Translations under genes and position numbers: made by a program
Source: Galaxea fascicularis
Lineage: Eukaryota > Cnidaria > Anthozoa > Scleractinia > Euphylliidae
Reading direction: 5' to 3'
DNA: 64,000 nt
Assembly (NCBI GenBank): GCA_948470475.1
Contig: OX419338.1
Span: forward strand, 33,907,882 to 33,971,881
Part shown: positions 37,986-49,383 of the stretch, piece after piece
Numbering within the stretch: the first letter of the stretch is position 1
Layout: each line of letters begins with the position of its first letter
Notes under the pieces: model-generated
Seen by the model: only the letters and a program-made list of their open reading frames with translations
Databases searched by the model: none
What the model was told of the DNA's origin: nothing

Positions 37986-38299
37986 TAAAGTATCTGAAAT
38001 CATGTCATGTCACCATAGAACGGCTTCCGAATGAATACCAAAGGTTATTCTTTTCAGCCTTGACATACCGACTTGCATTGCATCACCCTATCTGTCATTG
38101 GTTGGTTTTTTCAGTCGAATTTAGTCTTAGAGCGGCAAATAATTACATTTTTGTACTAATTATTGTAGCACCGGCCGTACTGTGCAGAGAAACGACTTTT
38201 TCTATTCTTTTTTTATTTAGCGATAGTATCAAACCACCCCTTACCTCTACTGACATAGTGCGGTGTACTGATCTGGTCATGACCAAACACGGATAGCAA

Positions 38300-39400
38300 T
38301 CAGGTAACATCCCCCTCTTGATAAGGCGCTAACTTAAGTTCTTTTAATTCGTGTTCATCATGTTCTCGCTACAGCCTGCACGGGCTAAAGAATGACGCAG
38401 AGCTTGTGTACCGGGTTACGTGCAGCCTGTGACCACTCGTTCGAATGCTTATTAAGAACTGTTTGCCTGGCTGATTTTTAACAGTTTGTACACTTGGTTG
38501 ACTCTTAACTTAGGCCAATATTACGAGAAGACATTTTATTAACAACAATATTTGCAGAAAATAATTAGATATTATATGTATATATATCTTTAATGTTTTA
38601 GTCTTTTGTGTTTTTAATGCACTTTATCGATTTTTTTCCATTTTTGGGGCATACCCTCGATTTACATAGGGAAATAATCATCAATATTAATGAATAAAAT
38701 ATTATTATACAACTCGCCAGATCAGACTAGCTCAACTCATTTTAGTAGCAAATATACTTGAGGGAGAACTCCAGTAGCGGACGGAGCTCAACGGCTAAGC
38801 TTTCTTTGATGAAAAGCGCAGCGAGGTCAACAAGAAGTAGCAACAGCGCCAAACGTGCACAAACGACTCAAAAAATCGAGTCGGTTATTCAGCCTGATTT
38901 TAACGTTTTCGTCACTGTCTACCATTTGTGGTTTTACTGACGTCATAAGCAAGCACTTCACTGAAAACATGTCTGAGACGATTTGAAGAGCCAGGATAAC
39001 CGCCGGGTAAGATAAGGAAATCAACAGTGAATGAGTTTTCAGTACAAGCTATACCGACGCGTTCTTCTTATGGAGATACCAGTTTCAAAACTGATCAGTG
39101 CGCGTTGTGATCTCAGTATGAGAGATGCTTCTCAGTACTGGTACAAAACTCAATCGTTATTCTTGTTAAATTCTAGTTTTCCTGTTTTCATTGAACTTCC
39201 TGGATTCCTAACATAATTGTTCACTGTACTGTAAGATCGTTTCAGATTGTCTAAGATCCTTTCAGTTGTATTCAAACTTTGCTTCCAGCTTCTTTGCCTT
39301 ACTTCGTTTTGTTCAAGAAAAAAAATTATATAGTTAAATGAACTAATCTATTGTAGTTTCCTCGGTTTACATGTGCTTTCTCGTGGAAAGCACATGGGGG
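38300..39400. other. Gene-poor stretch left of the candidate LTR
   Basis: Only short ORFs (for example 38758-38940 and 39031-39216) without recognisable domains. If the LTR call at 39405 is right, this may be the remnant interior of that element. Confidence 0.3.
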
Positions 39401-39404
39401 GAGT

Positions 39405-39660
39405 GTGTCGGAAACAGGATAATTAGTAATTAGTACTGTAACGATTGCGAAATATCTGCCCGGAAATCGAGTGTCACGATCTGTCTGGTCCGATGAATAA
39501 GCTTGTTTATCTTTTGTCTAGCCAATCAACTTACTTTTTGATCAAGGTGTGTTCGTGAGATAAGAGAACTATTGATCGGTAGTTTTTGTTGGTCAGAGTC
39601 TTCTGCACGGAATCGGAGAAATAAATTTCTGGAAGAGAACAGTAACAGTGTGGGCTCCTC
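39405..39660 (+). mobile_element. Possible solo or 3' LTR
   Basis: Begins TGTCGGAAACAGGATAATTA right after a purine-rich run GTGGAAAGCACATGGGGGGAG that resembles a polypurine tract. It carries AGAAATAAATTTCTGGAAGA near its right end, followed by a GTGTGGGCTCCTCACTTATT terminus. No partner LTR, primer-binding site or pol remnant was seen in the window. Confidence 0.35.
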
Positions 39661-40030
39661 ACTTATTCCCCATGAGGGGGAGCGTTGCTTGACAGCCCAA
39701 AAAACGGCTGCGAAGGAGACTATCCATTTAGACTATTTTTTGTGGTGAATAAACTTGAGGTCCTGTTCTCTTGGAGCGGGGGTGGGGTGGGGGATGACCT
39801 GCCTAACCCAAGCTAGTAGTTTGGGCAAGCCAAATTTTATCATATTTACAAGACGCAGTGAAGCGTTTACGTGGTAGACCACGTCACCCACCTACAAGGG
39901 CGTCATACGATCAACCCAAGCGGGGCTTCCCTCCCTTCCCCTAAGATCGCACTTTTCCCCTCTCCTCGGCCTGGAGGGGACAGCAGCCTGGCCTCAAAAT
40001 CATCAGTGGCCTGGGCACGAAATGTTCTTC

Positions 40031-40043
40031 CAATATGGCGGCT
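40031..40043 (+). promoter_or_regulatory. YY1-like motif upstream of SPAG7
   Basis: CAATATGGCGGCT about 105 bp before the SPAG7 start. Its ATG starts a short uORF (MAAGISL then stop) in the probable 5' leader. Confidence 0.5.
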
Positions 40044-40144
40044 GGCATTTCCTTGTGAGAATTGTTTATGTCTTCACGGATTTAAATCCTAAAAGAATCA
40101 AATATTATTTCGAGGTACTTTGAGCAGCTATCTTTCAAGTCACA

Positions 40145-41632
40145 ATGGATCTGTTAGGCTCAATTCTGAACAGTATGGATGCACCTCCGACCACTCAGGT
40201 CGACAAAAAGGCGAAAGGTGACTTGATTTTGTAAGCTTAAAAAGCTTAAATGCTGTTATAAAATAGCATTCGTTTATTATTTCTAATCAGCTAAATTGAA
40301 CGTAAGCCCGTGTGTTATCAATAATCCCAATTACAACAACAACTTTGTTCAAAAATTTACTTTTACAACATTGACAAATAGGCCAAACTACAGAATAGCT
40401 AGGGAAGATATCGTTGACGACACCTATTGTCATTAATGTGCCAAACAGAGCCTCGTTGGTTAAGTTGTTGAAACAAAGGGTCTTTTATTCCTGTGGTTGG
40501 AACATTGGAATTACAAAAGCGATGTTTGTAAACAGATATCTTCCAGGGCTATACAGGGCCACTCATTTACATACCATTGCACAACAGTAGTGCCCATTGT
40601 TATATTCTTCGTTTTAGAAAAGCCCCACGACATCTTTAAACATGGTGGGCCAAAGCAGCCCTGTATTCTGTAGTTGCTCCGACAAATGAATAATAGAAAT
40701 GCCCAGTTTAGCCACAGTTAATAGACCTTGTTACGGTTTCCAATGCCATCTTGATGGGTAGGCAAATGCTTTGGAAATAACAGTGTTTATATGGGAACTC
40801 CAATGTGAAATAACTTGTAAAAGCCTTGAATGTAGAAAAAATTATGAATTAGAAACTCAATAAAGTTACTAGTCAAATATGAAAATCTGAGGTTCCTAAC
40901 TGCTCTAAAATTCGCCTGGTGGGATTTTTAACTTCTCACACATTTGCCTACCCATCAAGGTGGCATCGGAAACTGTGACAAGCTCTTTCAAGTGAAACCA
41001 GTGTGAAGAAACTGTTGTAGTAAAGGTCCTTTCTAGTTTATCCAAGTTCCAATTCTTGAGCTGAATTTGAATTGATAATACATGTATTATTGTAACTGAG
41101 TAACAGGCAAAGTGATCCATGTATAATTGTGTAGGTAGCTGTGTAGGAATCTTTCCTTGGCATTCAATACATTTCTGAGTGCTGTTAAAAAAGGTTTGCA
41201 TTCCCCTGACAACAGTGTGCTTTTAATAGCACTGAAAAGTATAGGTGCTATATAAACATTTTATTATTTGTTATTACAACAAAGCATGATCTATGAAATG
41301 GCAACCAAGTTTAAAATATTTTTTCATCACACACAGAAGAAAGAGCTAAACTAAAAAAACTTCAGTTAGAGGAGAAGAAAAAGAATGCAGAATTCCGTGG
41401 AAAAGTAAGAACATCTGTTAAATAAATAGTGTAGTTATGAATATTATTATTACAGCATATAAGGATTGTAAGAAGACAATCGTATTTACTTTAATATGAT
41501 ATTGTAAATTTATATGTGGTGTTAGTATATGTAATTGCATAAGCCCAAGGGCAATTAAGGATTAATTTCACGGGTATTTTCAAAGTTTTCCCAAAATTGC
41601 CTGAGTCGCGAAGCGACGAGGGTAATTTGGGC

Positions 41633-41672
<40 letters not shown>

Positions 41673-41685
41673 CGAGGGCACTTGC

Positions 41686-41717
<32 letters not shown>

Positions 41718-44700
41718 TTTGAGGGAATTGCATTCGCGCACGATGTCCGGGCGATGAAGCCCTTTCAATGCCGCCACAAATGTCAAAACAAGCTTAACTG
41801 ACCAAGAGATTCAATGAAGATTTTATTCTCAAAATACAGTGAATTACATTTCAGTTAATTACGGCTTCATTCAGTTGCGTCGGCTTCCACGAAATGGGAA
41901 GCCATTGTTGTAAAAAAATTATCAGCAATAACGCTCCGTTGCCAAGCAACTTATAACCAATCAGCATCATGTAATCATGCCCTGTTGATTACCAAAAGTG
42001 CCCTTGTGATTAAGAAAAAATGCCCTCTGTCTCAGCCAATCAGCATTCAGTAATTTTGCCCCGCATGTGATAAAGTCAGAAAACAGACAAGCTTCTGAAA
42101 GTAGTTTTCCATTATCAAGCACTGTAAGTGATGCCAATGTCCATAAATTACACCCACTGATACAGATCCCTGCCTTACATTGGTGTTCCAGGTAAGAGTG
42201 GATCATTGGGCCAAAACCCCAAGAGAGCTTACTCACTGAAATTTGGGAAGGCCCATATCTACTAACCCCTTAAAATAATCTGTGACCTGTGGCCTCTGAA
42301 AGTTACATTCGTTCCCTGTGTTTCTTGGCCTCCTCTTTCCATTGTGCCTATCACGTATTTATGTGAGGATTCTTGAGTTACAACATCTTTTTTGTAATGC
42401 AGATGGAGAAGGAAGTCACAGAGTTCATCAAAGATTCAAAACGAACAAGAATGAAGTACCCACCTATGAATAGAGTACAAAGGAGCATTGTGTAAGACAA
42501 TCGTGCTACAACCTCTCTATAATCTTTCAGTTTCTGTTCTTAAACACTCGTTGTTCTGTTGTAAAAGAATCAATGTGTACAATAGACTGCATTTTTTGAC
42601 TGCAAAATGGAGACAGAAGTTTTCCTTCACTTGCCCCCCTGTATGTGAAAGACTCTCTCTGTTCTGCCACAATTACTTACAGAAAAACAATCATTTCATC
42701 ATCGTTGTCATTGTCATTGTCATCAACATCATCTTCATTGTCATTGGCATTGTCATCTACCCTAACTGGTTGTAGTAAAACAGTCATTAATCATATTGTC
42801 ATTGTGATCGTCATTGTCATTCTCATCATCATCATCATTGATGTCATCGTTATTGTTGTCATCCTTATCATCATCATCATCATCTAGGTCATCATTCCCA
42901 CCATGACCATCATGATCAACAGTAATCATTGTTGTCATCATCATCATCATCATCATCATCAGTATCAGTCAACCAAGCCAGTGATGGATCATATTAATTA
43001 GGTTTCTTCTTCAGACATGATGTTGCAGAGATTGCTGGTCTTACCACCTTTTCTTTTGGTGAAGATGAAGTTGACAGATATGTAATGCTGTTCAAAAAGG
43101 TGACGGTTTTTCAGAAATAAGTCCAATAATGGGTAAACTTAGGAGTTTTATTTTATTAGCTAGTTGAGTTTCAACTAGCAATGGGGTTTTCATTTACTGA
43201 AAATTTTGGCATTTAAGGATATTTAAATATTTGTGTTTTATAAATTCCGAAAAATTATCAGCTTTATTGTGCGATTTTAAGCCTGACAACATGTCAACAG
43301 CAACTCTCTTTTTAAAACAAATGATTTTTTTCTGATCAACCTCAGCATTTATTTTATTACAGCAAGGATAAATAATAATCATTGTCCATTTTTCCCTCCT
43401 GATTTTTTGAAAGGAGTTCCCACCCTCAGATGAAGAGCTAGAGGCCTACAGAAGTGGAGCTGAGGTATATGCTAAAAATCCATCTTGAGATTGTGCTAGC
43501 ACAGTCCCAAATTTGTAAAGAAAAAGCACTATTTTAATGAAAGGGAAATTAATTATAATTATTTCCACTAAACAAAGTTGTTGACTTTAAGAGGTTTCGA
43601 TCCATCATTTTGAGATGACAAAGGTTTTTTGAGGAAAGCTAAATTGGAGCATCCAGAGGTGAATTGGACTACAGTTCCCCCCCCCCCCCTCCACCAACTT
43701 CCATTGAGTGTGAAACAATTATTCTCTTTCAAGAACAATGTCATTCATCAGAAATTTTTCATAAAGATCATAGATGCAAAACAAGATATCTGAACAAATC
43801 TTAAAAAGGCTCTGTTCAGTGGCAATAATGTAACATACTGGTTTGTAAAACAGTTCGGATTTGTTATTTCATCAGGAATTTGACATAGAGAGTGTTGGCA
43901 AGTCCAAAGAAGAATCAAAGGTGAGTTAACCAAGGCCTATTCTAGGTATGTACTTGGCATCTCTTGCTTCCTTGACATTCCCCCAACCAGTTGTCCATAG
44001 GGCCTTAGATAGTGGGGGGGAGGGGGATGGAGAGGATCAGGGAGACAGCCTCTCCTTCCCCTCCTGGACCAGCTGAACCAGCTGAACCAGGCAAGTCAAT
44101 TCTGTGGATTGAGGATTTAATTATTCAAGGGATTTGTTGTCTTGAAATCAGTTAATTTGATTATGGTCGAGGTTAATTTTTGGAAGACATATATCTAACG
44201 CTGAAAATAGCGTTTCAGAGCTTCCAAATTTGAAAAGTTCTGGGGGGGATACTCTTAGACCTCCTACAAGGCTCTGCCTTCGGAACACATGAGAATGCCC
44301 CCCCCCCCACCCCTTTACAAAAAATCTAGCTATGGCCCTGGTGAGTGCTATTTACCTAAAAACTAGATTCAAGGGAGGTCAATTTATGCAAATTTATTTT
44401 ATTCCCTTTAAAGTTTGTGTTATGAAAGTGCCGGCTTGATTGAGTTGCCAAGTTGGGAATGCTCAGTGGCTGACACGTTAAGTCGGCGTACCATTGCTAG
44501 TTTCAAAGCTTTTGTGACTTGTCTTCTTTGCAGGAAACGGATGATGTTGACAGAGCACAGAGCTCTTCACGGCAATCGGCACAGGCCACTCCTACATTTT
44601 ACAAAGACAAGTACAAACACTTACTGGGCTCTGACAGTGGCAAAGATGCCGCCAGGGCGACCAAAAGTAACTCCGCCTATGGCTACGGTGAGTTGGTGAA

Positions 44701-46037
44701 ATCTCATCCATCTTTGGTCTCATCTAGGCTCCGACTCATGGCAAACACTATGTATTAAAATATCAAGTTTTTTAGGGGGAACGTCTTTAGGAACTGTAAA
44801 AGGATACAAAGATGATGTGATAAATGTCGCTTATTTTTCCTGCACACATGTTTTAATTGTCACATGACACTGTTACTCAAATAACGGTTGTTTTTGGAAA
44901 CTATGAATCGCAATGGATGCCAAACCCATGAATTTGTCGGATTCTCTAACCATTGATTCAATTCCCTTAATTGGTTACGCATCCTTACTGCGCATAATTT
45001 CTTGTGTCAGTAGAAACGCGCACGAGCGCCTACAGGTTCAAAACACTGCAGGTTTTCTGAAGGTCTGATGTCCTAGAAATAGGCAAATGGCGATTTTCTC
45101 CCAAACGAGTGTGGAGACCCATGCGTTTTATTCCACGTATTGAAATACAAGAATTTAGCCAGTAGATCCCATTTTTCAGTACGTGTGTACGCACGGAGGA
45201 CGTGTTAAGAACGTCAGTCGCTCTACTCATTGCGACTCGTAGCGTGTTTCTTTGTTTTACCACGTTTTGACGTCATCCACGTGTACACGCTCTGACAAAT
45301 GGGATCTACTGGCAAAATACTTGTATATGAAGCACAACTCTGGATCAGGCGGTTGTTTAACGATGTCATCAGTGTTGAAAATTTCAGATCAGAACGAAGT
45401 GTTTACCCCTGTAACCCCTAAGAGTGATCAATGTTGAATTTCTCCTGTTAGTAATACTGCTCAATCAAACATAAAGGTTGTGAGAAAAAAGAAAGTGAAC
45501 AACAAGTAAAAAAGGTTTTGATTGCTTGACAAATTCTCCTCATCATTACCATAGAAAAAGTAGCTGCTGAGAATATGTATGCTGATATAAGGGCTTCAAT
45601 GGTTAAATGCAGACGTCTCTCCTCTGTGTTGAGGCTCCCCTATACCACTTTGGAAAATGCATTCACGTAAAAATATTGAGACTGTTCACGCGTCACGGAT
45701 AATTCCCAAAATTCGTTCACGTTCACGAAAAATCAAATATCGGCAATCACGAATCACGAATGGACAAATAAACCTAAATCACGTTTCACGAGAAAAAAAT
45801 AGTCCCAATCACGTTTCACGAAAAAAGTATAGGGGACCCTCTGTGTTACCGTTTCCTTGGTCAAAGTGATAGGCAGACAAACTGAGTTTCTTTTTGTTTT
45901 TACTGTCAGTTCCAAGTGAAAACAAAAGAGATCTTCGATCAATTGAAGAAACTCTTAATGATATTCGCAAGAGGAAGCGGATTAAGCCAGGAGAATCGGA
46001 GGATGATAATGAAGAAGATTTCAAGGACAGAAACTAG
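40145..46037 (+). CDS. SPAG7: Sperm-associated antigen 7 homologue (R3H-type domain protein)
   Basis: Exons: 40145-40217, 41337-41404, 42403-42491, 43015-43099, 43414-43464, 43876-43920, 44534-44687, 45910-46037. All are GT-AG and in phase, giving 230 residues, the usual family length. It starts [18 protein letters not shown], followed by a Lys/Glu helix ([20 protein letters not shown]). The nucleic-acid-binding R3H-like core is [20 protein letters not shown], then [21 protein letters not shown] linker follows ([15 protein letters not shown]), and the conserved C-terminal block is [21 protein letters not shown] nuclear, RNA-related role is reported for the family; nothing more can be said from sequence. 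A hairpin MITE lies in intron 2, an ATC microsatellite in intron 3 and further inverted repeats in intron 7. Confidence 0.96.
41531..41690. mobile_element. Foldback element in SPAG7 intron 2
   Basis: Arms GGGCAATTAAGGATTAATTT and AAATTAATCCTTAATTGCCC, with inner arms GTATTTTCAAAGTTTT / AAAACTTTGAAAATAC around TCGCGAAGCGACGA. The similarity AGGGCAAAATTTTTGAG / TTTTGCCC may extend the element towards 42075. Confidence 0.85.
42700..42960 (+). repeat. (ATC/GTC)n microsatellite in SPAG7 intron 3
   Basis: CATTGTCATCATCATC-type repeats over about 260 bp; the same GAT/ATC class as the other microsatellites in the window, on the opposite strand. Confidence 0.92.
45148..45323. repeat. Inverted repeat in SPAG7 intron 7
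   Basis: Arms GCCAGTAGATCCCATTT and AAATGGGATCTACTGGC with inner TACGTGTGTACG / CGTGTACACG blocks; a likely MITE. Confidence 0.75.
45631..45838. mobile_element. Nonautonomous DNA transposon with a 9-bp target duplication
   Basis: The ends GAGGCTCCCCTATAC and GTATAGGGGACC are imperfect inverted repeats, flanked on both sides by CTCTGTGTT (45622-45630 and 45839-45847). The interior repeats TCACGTTTCACGA-type units. It lies in SPAG7 intron 7, close to the last exon. Confidence 0.85.
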
Positions 46038-46595
46038 GAAAATCATTAGCATTACTTGAAAGAGCTATGGGGGGATGCGCCGACCGTATGTTCACCAAGA
46101 GGTTTGATAAAATGCTATCAGTTTAGTTTTCATTGTACAACTTGTGGGAATCATAGTTTGAAAATTTTCTGTGACATCAATTATCTCAAACACTACAGCG
46201 CGGAAGGTCTGATGCATGGCGTATTCAGATTGACTTGTAGAGTGTTCAGTGGACACGCCCTCATTTCAGAAAAATCTCTTTGGTATAATGAGAAGATCAC
46301 AGCTGAAGTAGACTGTAGCTTGCGGTGTAGTCGGAGTTGTCACTCGAAGCCTAGGTGAAAACCGATATATAGTCCGTCTTTAACGCCGGTATGTTCACTG
46401 TCTGCAACACAGGCTGGTACTTTGGTGAGAAAAAAGGTGCTTTGTTATTGTCAGGAAGGGAATCATTAAGAATTTTCAAAGGACATTAGACCCGAATTGT
46501 CATCGGTCGAGCCAGTTGGCCTGGGAGTAGGTAACCCGATGTAGTTGTATAATAGCGTTTTTTCCCAAATTTTTGTTTATGGCATTTTTATCTGT

Positions 46596-46601
46596 AATAA
46601 A
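46596..46601 (+). terminator. Candidate SPAG7 poly(A) signal
   Basis: AATAAA in CTGTAATAAACGTG, about 560 nt after the SPAG7 stop. It is the first canonical signal I saw downstream. Confidence 0.4.
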
Positions 46602-46639
46602 CGTGAAGTCTTTTTCTCCGTGTAAACGAAGAGTCCGTT

Positions 46640-46945
46640 GCTGGGTAGAAACACGAAAACAAATATTTTAACTTACCATTTCACGTTCTCGAGAAAACCC
46701 CAAATTTGGTCATTTCACGTTGTTGTTTCGCAGAGGACGGCAAAGAAATGTACCAAAATGTTTTTCTTTCTCTTTCTTTGCTTTAACATCGTTCATAGTA
46801 ATTTAGGCCCTGGCCAGCTCGCCAGCATTTTTCACGTTAAACAAATTGGAATAATCGCGAAAGAGTTACACAAACGAGAAGTTGTATTTTGAAATGACGT
46901 TTTCGTTGCCGTCGCCGTCGTCAATCTTAAACTCCCTATTATCCG
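46640..46945 (-). mobile_element. Relative of the 12523-12740 MITE-like repeat, copy 2
   Basis: Shares CATTTCACGTTCTCGAGAAA, TTTGGTCATTTCACGTTGTT, GGCAAAGAAATGTACCAAAA and the end CCGTCGCCGTCGTCAATCTT...CTCCCTATT with copy 1. The order shows insertion or rearrangement. Confidence 0.55.
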
Positions 46946-46954
46946 GTCCGGTCC

Positions 46955-47030
46955 GCCTGTTCGTTCGTTTGTTTGTTCGTTCGTTCGGGTGTTCGGGTGT
47001 TCGTGCGTTCGTACATTCGTCCTTCCGGCT
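46955..47030 (+). repeat. (GTTC)n-type array
   Basis: TTCGTTCGTTTGTTTGTTCG and GGGTGTTCGGGTGTTCGTGC units following the CTCCCTATT end of the neighbouring repeat. Confidence 0.8.
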
Positions 47031-47039
47031 TCACACTGG

Positions 47040-48336
47040 AACTTTTTTTGTTCGAGTCTATTCTCAAATTAGTATTAGAGTTGGCGCATATGAAATGGGG
47101 CGTTTGAATCGGGCCGATCTGATCCCTGATGAAAACAGCAAGAATCTCGATGTCTATTGCGTTATATTTATACTGCATTTCTGAAATAAAAACTGACAAA
47201 ATTTACTTTTTACAGTGTATCAACGAAACCTCACAGGATCACGAACTTCTTTTTGTCACTAGATAGGGATAGATTGCTATAACTGGAGTTGGTTTCTTCG
47301 AGAAGAGTAGTGACTAAGCCAGGATGAAAATATATTCGTTAAAAAGGCAACGAAAACAACAAGAAGAAAACCGGCCGCGATCTTTTTAGATCGTTTGAAA
47401 TTTTCATCGATACGTGAAGGGTGTGAAAAGAAGCCGAAAATTAATAAAATCAGATTTACGTTTGTAGGCAAAACCACTTAAAACCACGTCAGATAAATGT
47501 AAACATTTCCACTTTCATTCGTTTCGCTCTTGAGCTGCTGCACTACAGCAAAAATATTGCAATTAGAAAGATCTCTATCTGTTATAAGCTCGGCTTCTCG
47601 GAGATCTCCCCGCCACAGTCACTCCTTTCTAGCTGTCCATTATGTTTAATTTAATGTTATTTACCTACTTATTATGTTTTTAATTCCACTTGCTGTAATT
47701 TATTCTGTGTTGCAAGAAAATAAAAATAAAATAATGCTATACGGAATGTCCTTGAGAGGAAATTTATCGGTAAGCACATAATTCTTAACTGTGGAGGTTT
47801 GATTTTGGTGATAAAACTTTCCAACCAGCCATTTTCACTTTGCCCAATTCCAGAACATGTCAATCACTTTGTACATTATGAACCAGCACTTTACATAAAC
47901 GAACCATACTTCGAATTCGATGCAGTAATTCGCATATATTATGTCATAACAGCTGCACATAACCAAGTAACATAAAATATTATGCTCTCTTTCGTTTGTT
48001 GCGTGTAGTTTTTCATAAACTGTTTAAAATTCTAATTCCAGAAGAGAGGAAGAGAGCCTAAAATTTTAGAACCTAAGTCTCGGAAATTTATGTTGTCGAC
48101 ACGTAATTTACAGCATTTTCACCGACGTGAATGTTTTGAAAAGATGATGTTTACAGTTCAGTGAATGGAAAACTCTGGGTTTTGCGGCGTTAAATTTGCA
48201 TTTCCTTACAATAACCTGAATATATTTTTTAGGTTACTGAGCTGCAGGTATGACTTCCACACGTTTGAAAAATAAAAATTCCTTTCGCTTATGAACTGAA
48301 AATGTATTTCATAACATTTCCCTGCCAAAAAGACCA
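47040..48336. other. Interval between SPAG7 and the minus-strand orphan ORF
   Basis: AT-rich. One minus-strand ORF at 47277-47477 has a hydrophobic run (AAGFLLVVFVAFLTNIFSSW) but no other support. It otherwise probably holds the 3' UTR of the 48337-49383 gene. Confidence 0.4.
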
Positions 48337-49383
48337 TCACTGAATTATTCCATAACGATTTTCCAGCCACGATGAGCATTTTTCTTCAATTTGTCTTGTT
48401 AGGCTGTCCACACTTTGCCAGCGTCGGGTTTTTAACATTGCGTTGCTGTTCATATCCCTTTCCTCTGTAGACTTCGAAGTCTCGCTTCCTTCTTCCCAAA
48501 CCTTGACCTTATTTTTGCTTTTCTTAAGAGGGTATCGTTGTGCCGTAGATGATAAAATTCTCGATTCCGAGGAAACACTTACTGGCCATGTGCCTTGACT
48601 ACGAAGTCTTCTTCCCGCGGATGTCCTTGATACAAGCCCGACATCGCTGTGTCTATTCGTGTATAAAGGGCGTCTAGCCAGAGAAAACGTTTGACATTGT
48701 TGAAGTTTCGCGGATGTTATAGTTCCGCTACAATGCGTGGTTTGCGGTCGTGATAAAATATTACAGTTTAATTTTGTGCTGGTTAGCGCAGGATCGCTCG
48801 CCTGGTCTGTAAAACAGTTTTCATTGTCTGTGGGATTCTCCAAGCAATCGTTATCTTCGTAACATGTTTCTTCGAAATGTTCGTCGTTTTCCACGATGAT
48901 GCTTTTTGAATTATTCAGCGAAGATCGAACATTTCGAATAAACCTTTGTGGATGAATAATCCTTCGTCTCGTCTTATCGCGAAACATGTTCCGTGCTGTG
49001 CGTGTTCTTTCGACGCTTGTTTTCTCCACCCGGCTGTTTCTTTCGTCGTCTGGCAAAAGATCCAACTTTCCCAACGAAATAACAGTTTGTCTCATTTCCT
49101 CTGACATGGGAAACAGCTCTGGTGTCCCTCGACGATTGAACTGTGCTTTTTCCTCAACCGCAGAGCTGCGTTTTCGCTGTATTTTAGATACTGCGCGACG
49201 CTCACCGCCAGCTGCCATTTTGGCACCGTGTTCTTGGAATTGTGCTTTTGATGGGGCTCTGGTAAACATATTCGCTAACATTACTTGCCTTGCGACCTTT
49301 TGAAAATTGAGCGTTTTCTTTGTCATTTTGCCATTTCTTACAAGACTTCTAGTTCGTGGCAAATTGCTTTTTGCTTCCATCAC
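48337..49383 (-). CDS. Unrecognised intronless ORF, 348 codons (perhaps 293 aa from Met56)
   Basis: A 1,047-bp open frame with no in-frame stop, far longer than chance for this AT-rich sequence, so probably a real gene or single large exon. The protein is basic and Ser/Arg/Lys-rich without signal peptide or membrane segments. It has a charged block (ERTRTARNMFRDKTRRRIIH), an acidic patch (ENDEHFEETCYEDNDC) and a C-terminal helix-like end (WQSVDSLTRQIEEKCSSWLE). I recognise no family. A YY1-like motif overlaps Met56 (CCAAAATGGCAG at 49211-49222), where MAAGGERRAV would start. In the other genes here this motif sits at or just upstream of the start, so translation may begin at 49218. Confidence 0.7.
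   Translation of the reverse strand: MMEAKSNLPRTRSLVRNGKMTKKTLNFQKVARQVMLANMFTRAPSKAQFQEHGAKMAAGGERRAVSKIQRKRSSAVEEKAQFNRRGTPELFPMSEEMRQTVISLGKLDLLPDDERNSRVEKTSVERTRTARNMFRDKTRRRIIHPQRFIRNVRSSLNNSKSIIVENDEHFEETCYEDNDCLENPTDNENCFTDQASDPALTSTKLNCNILSRPQTTHCSGTITSAKLQQCQTFSLARRPLYTNRHSDVGLVSRTSAGRRLRSQGTWPVSVSSESRILSSTAQRYPLKKSKNKVKVWEEGSETSKSTEERDMNSNAMLKTRRWQSVDSLTRQIEEKCSSWLENRYGIIQ
49212..49222 (-). promoter_or_regulatory. YY1-like motif inside the 348-codon ORF
   Basis: CTGCCATTTTGG (minus strand CCAAAATGGCAG). Its ATG is in frame with the ORF (Met56). Confidence 0.35.
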
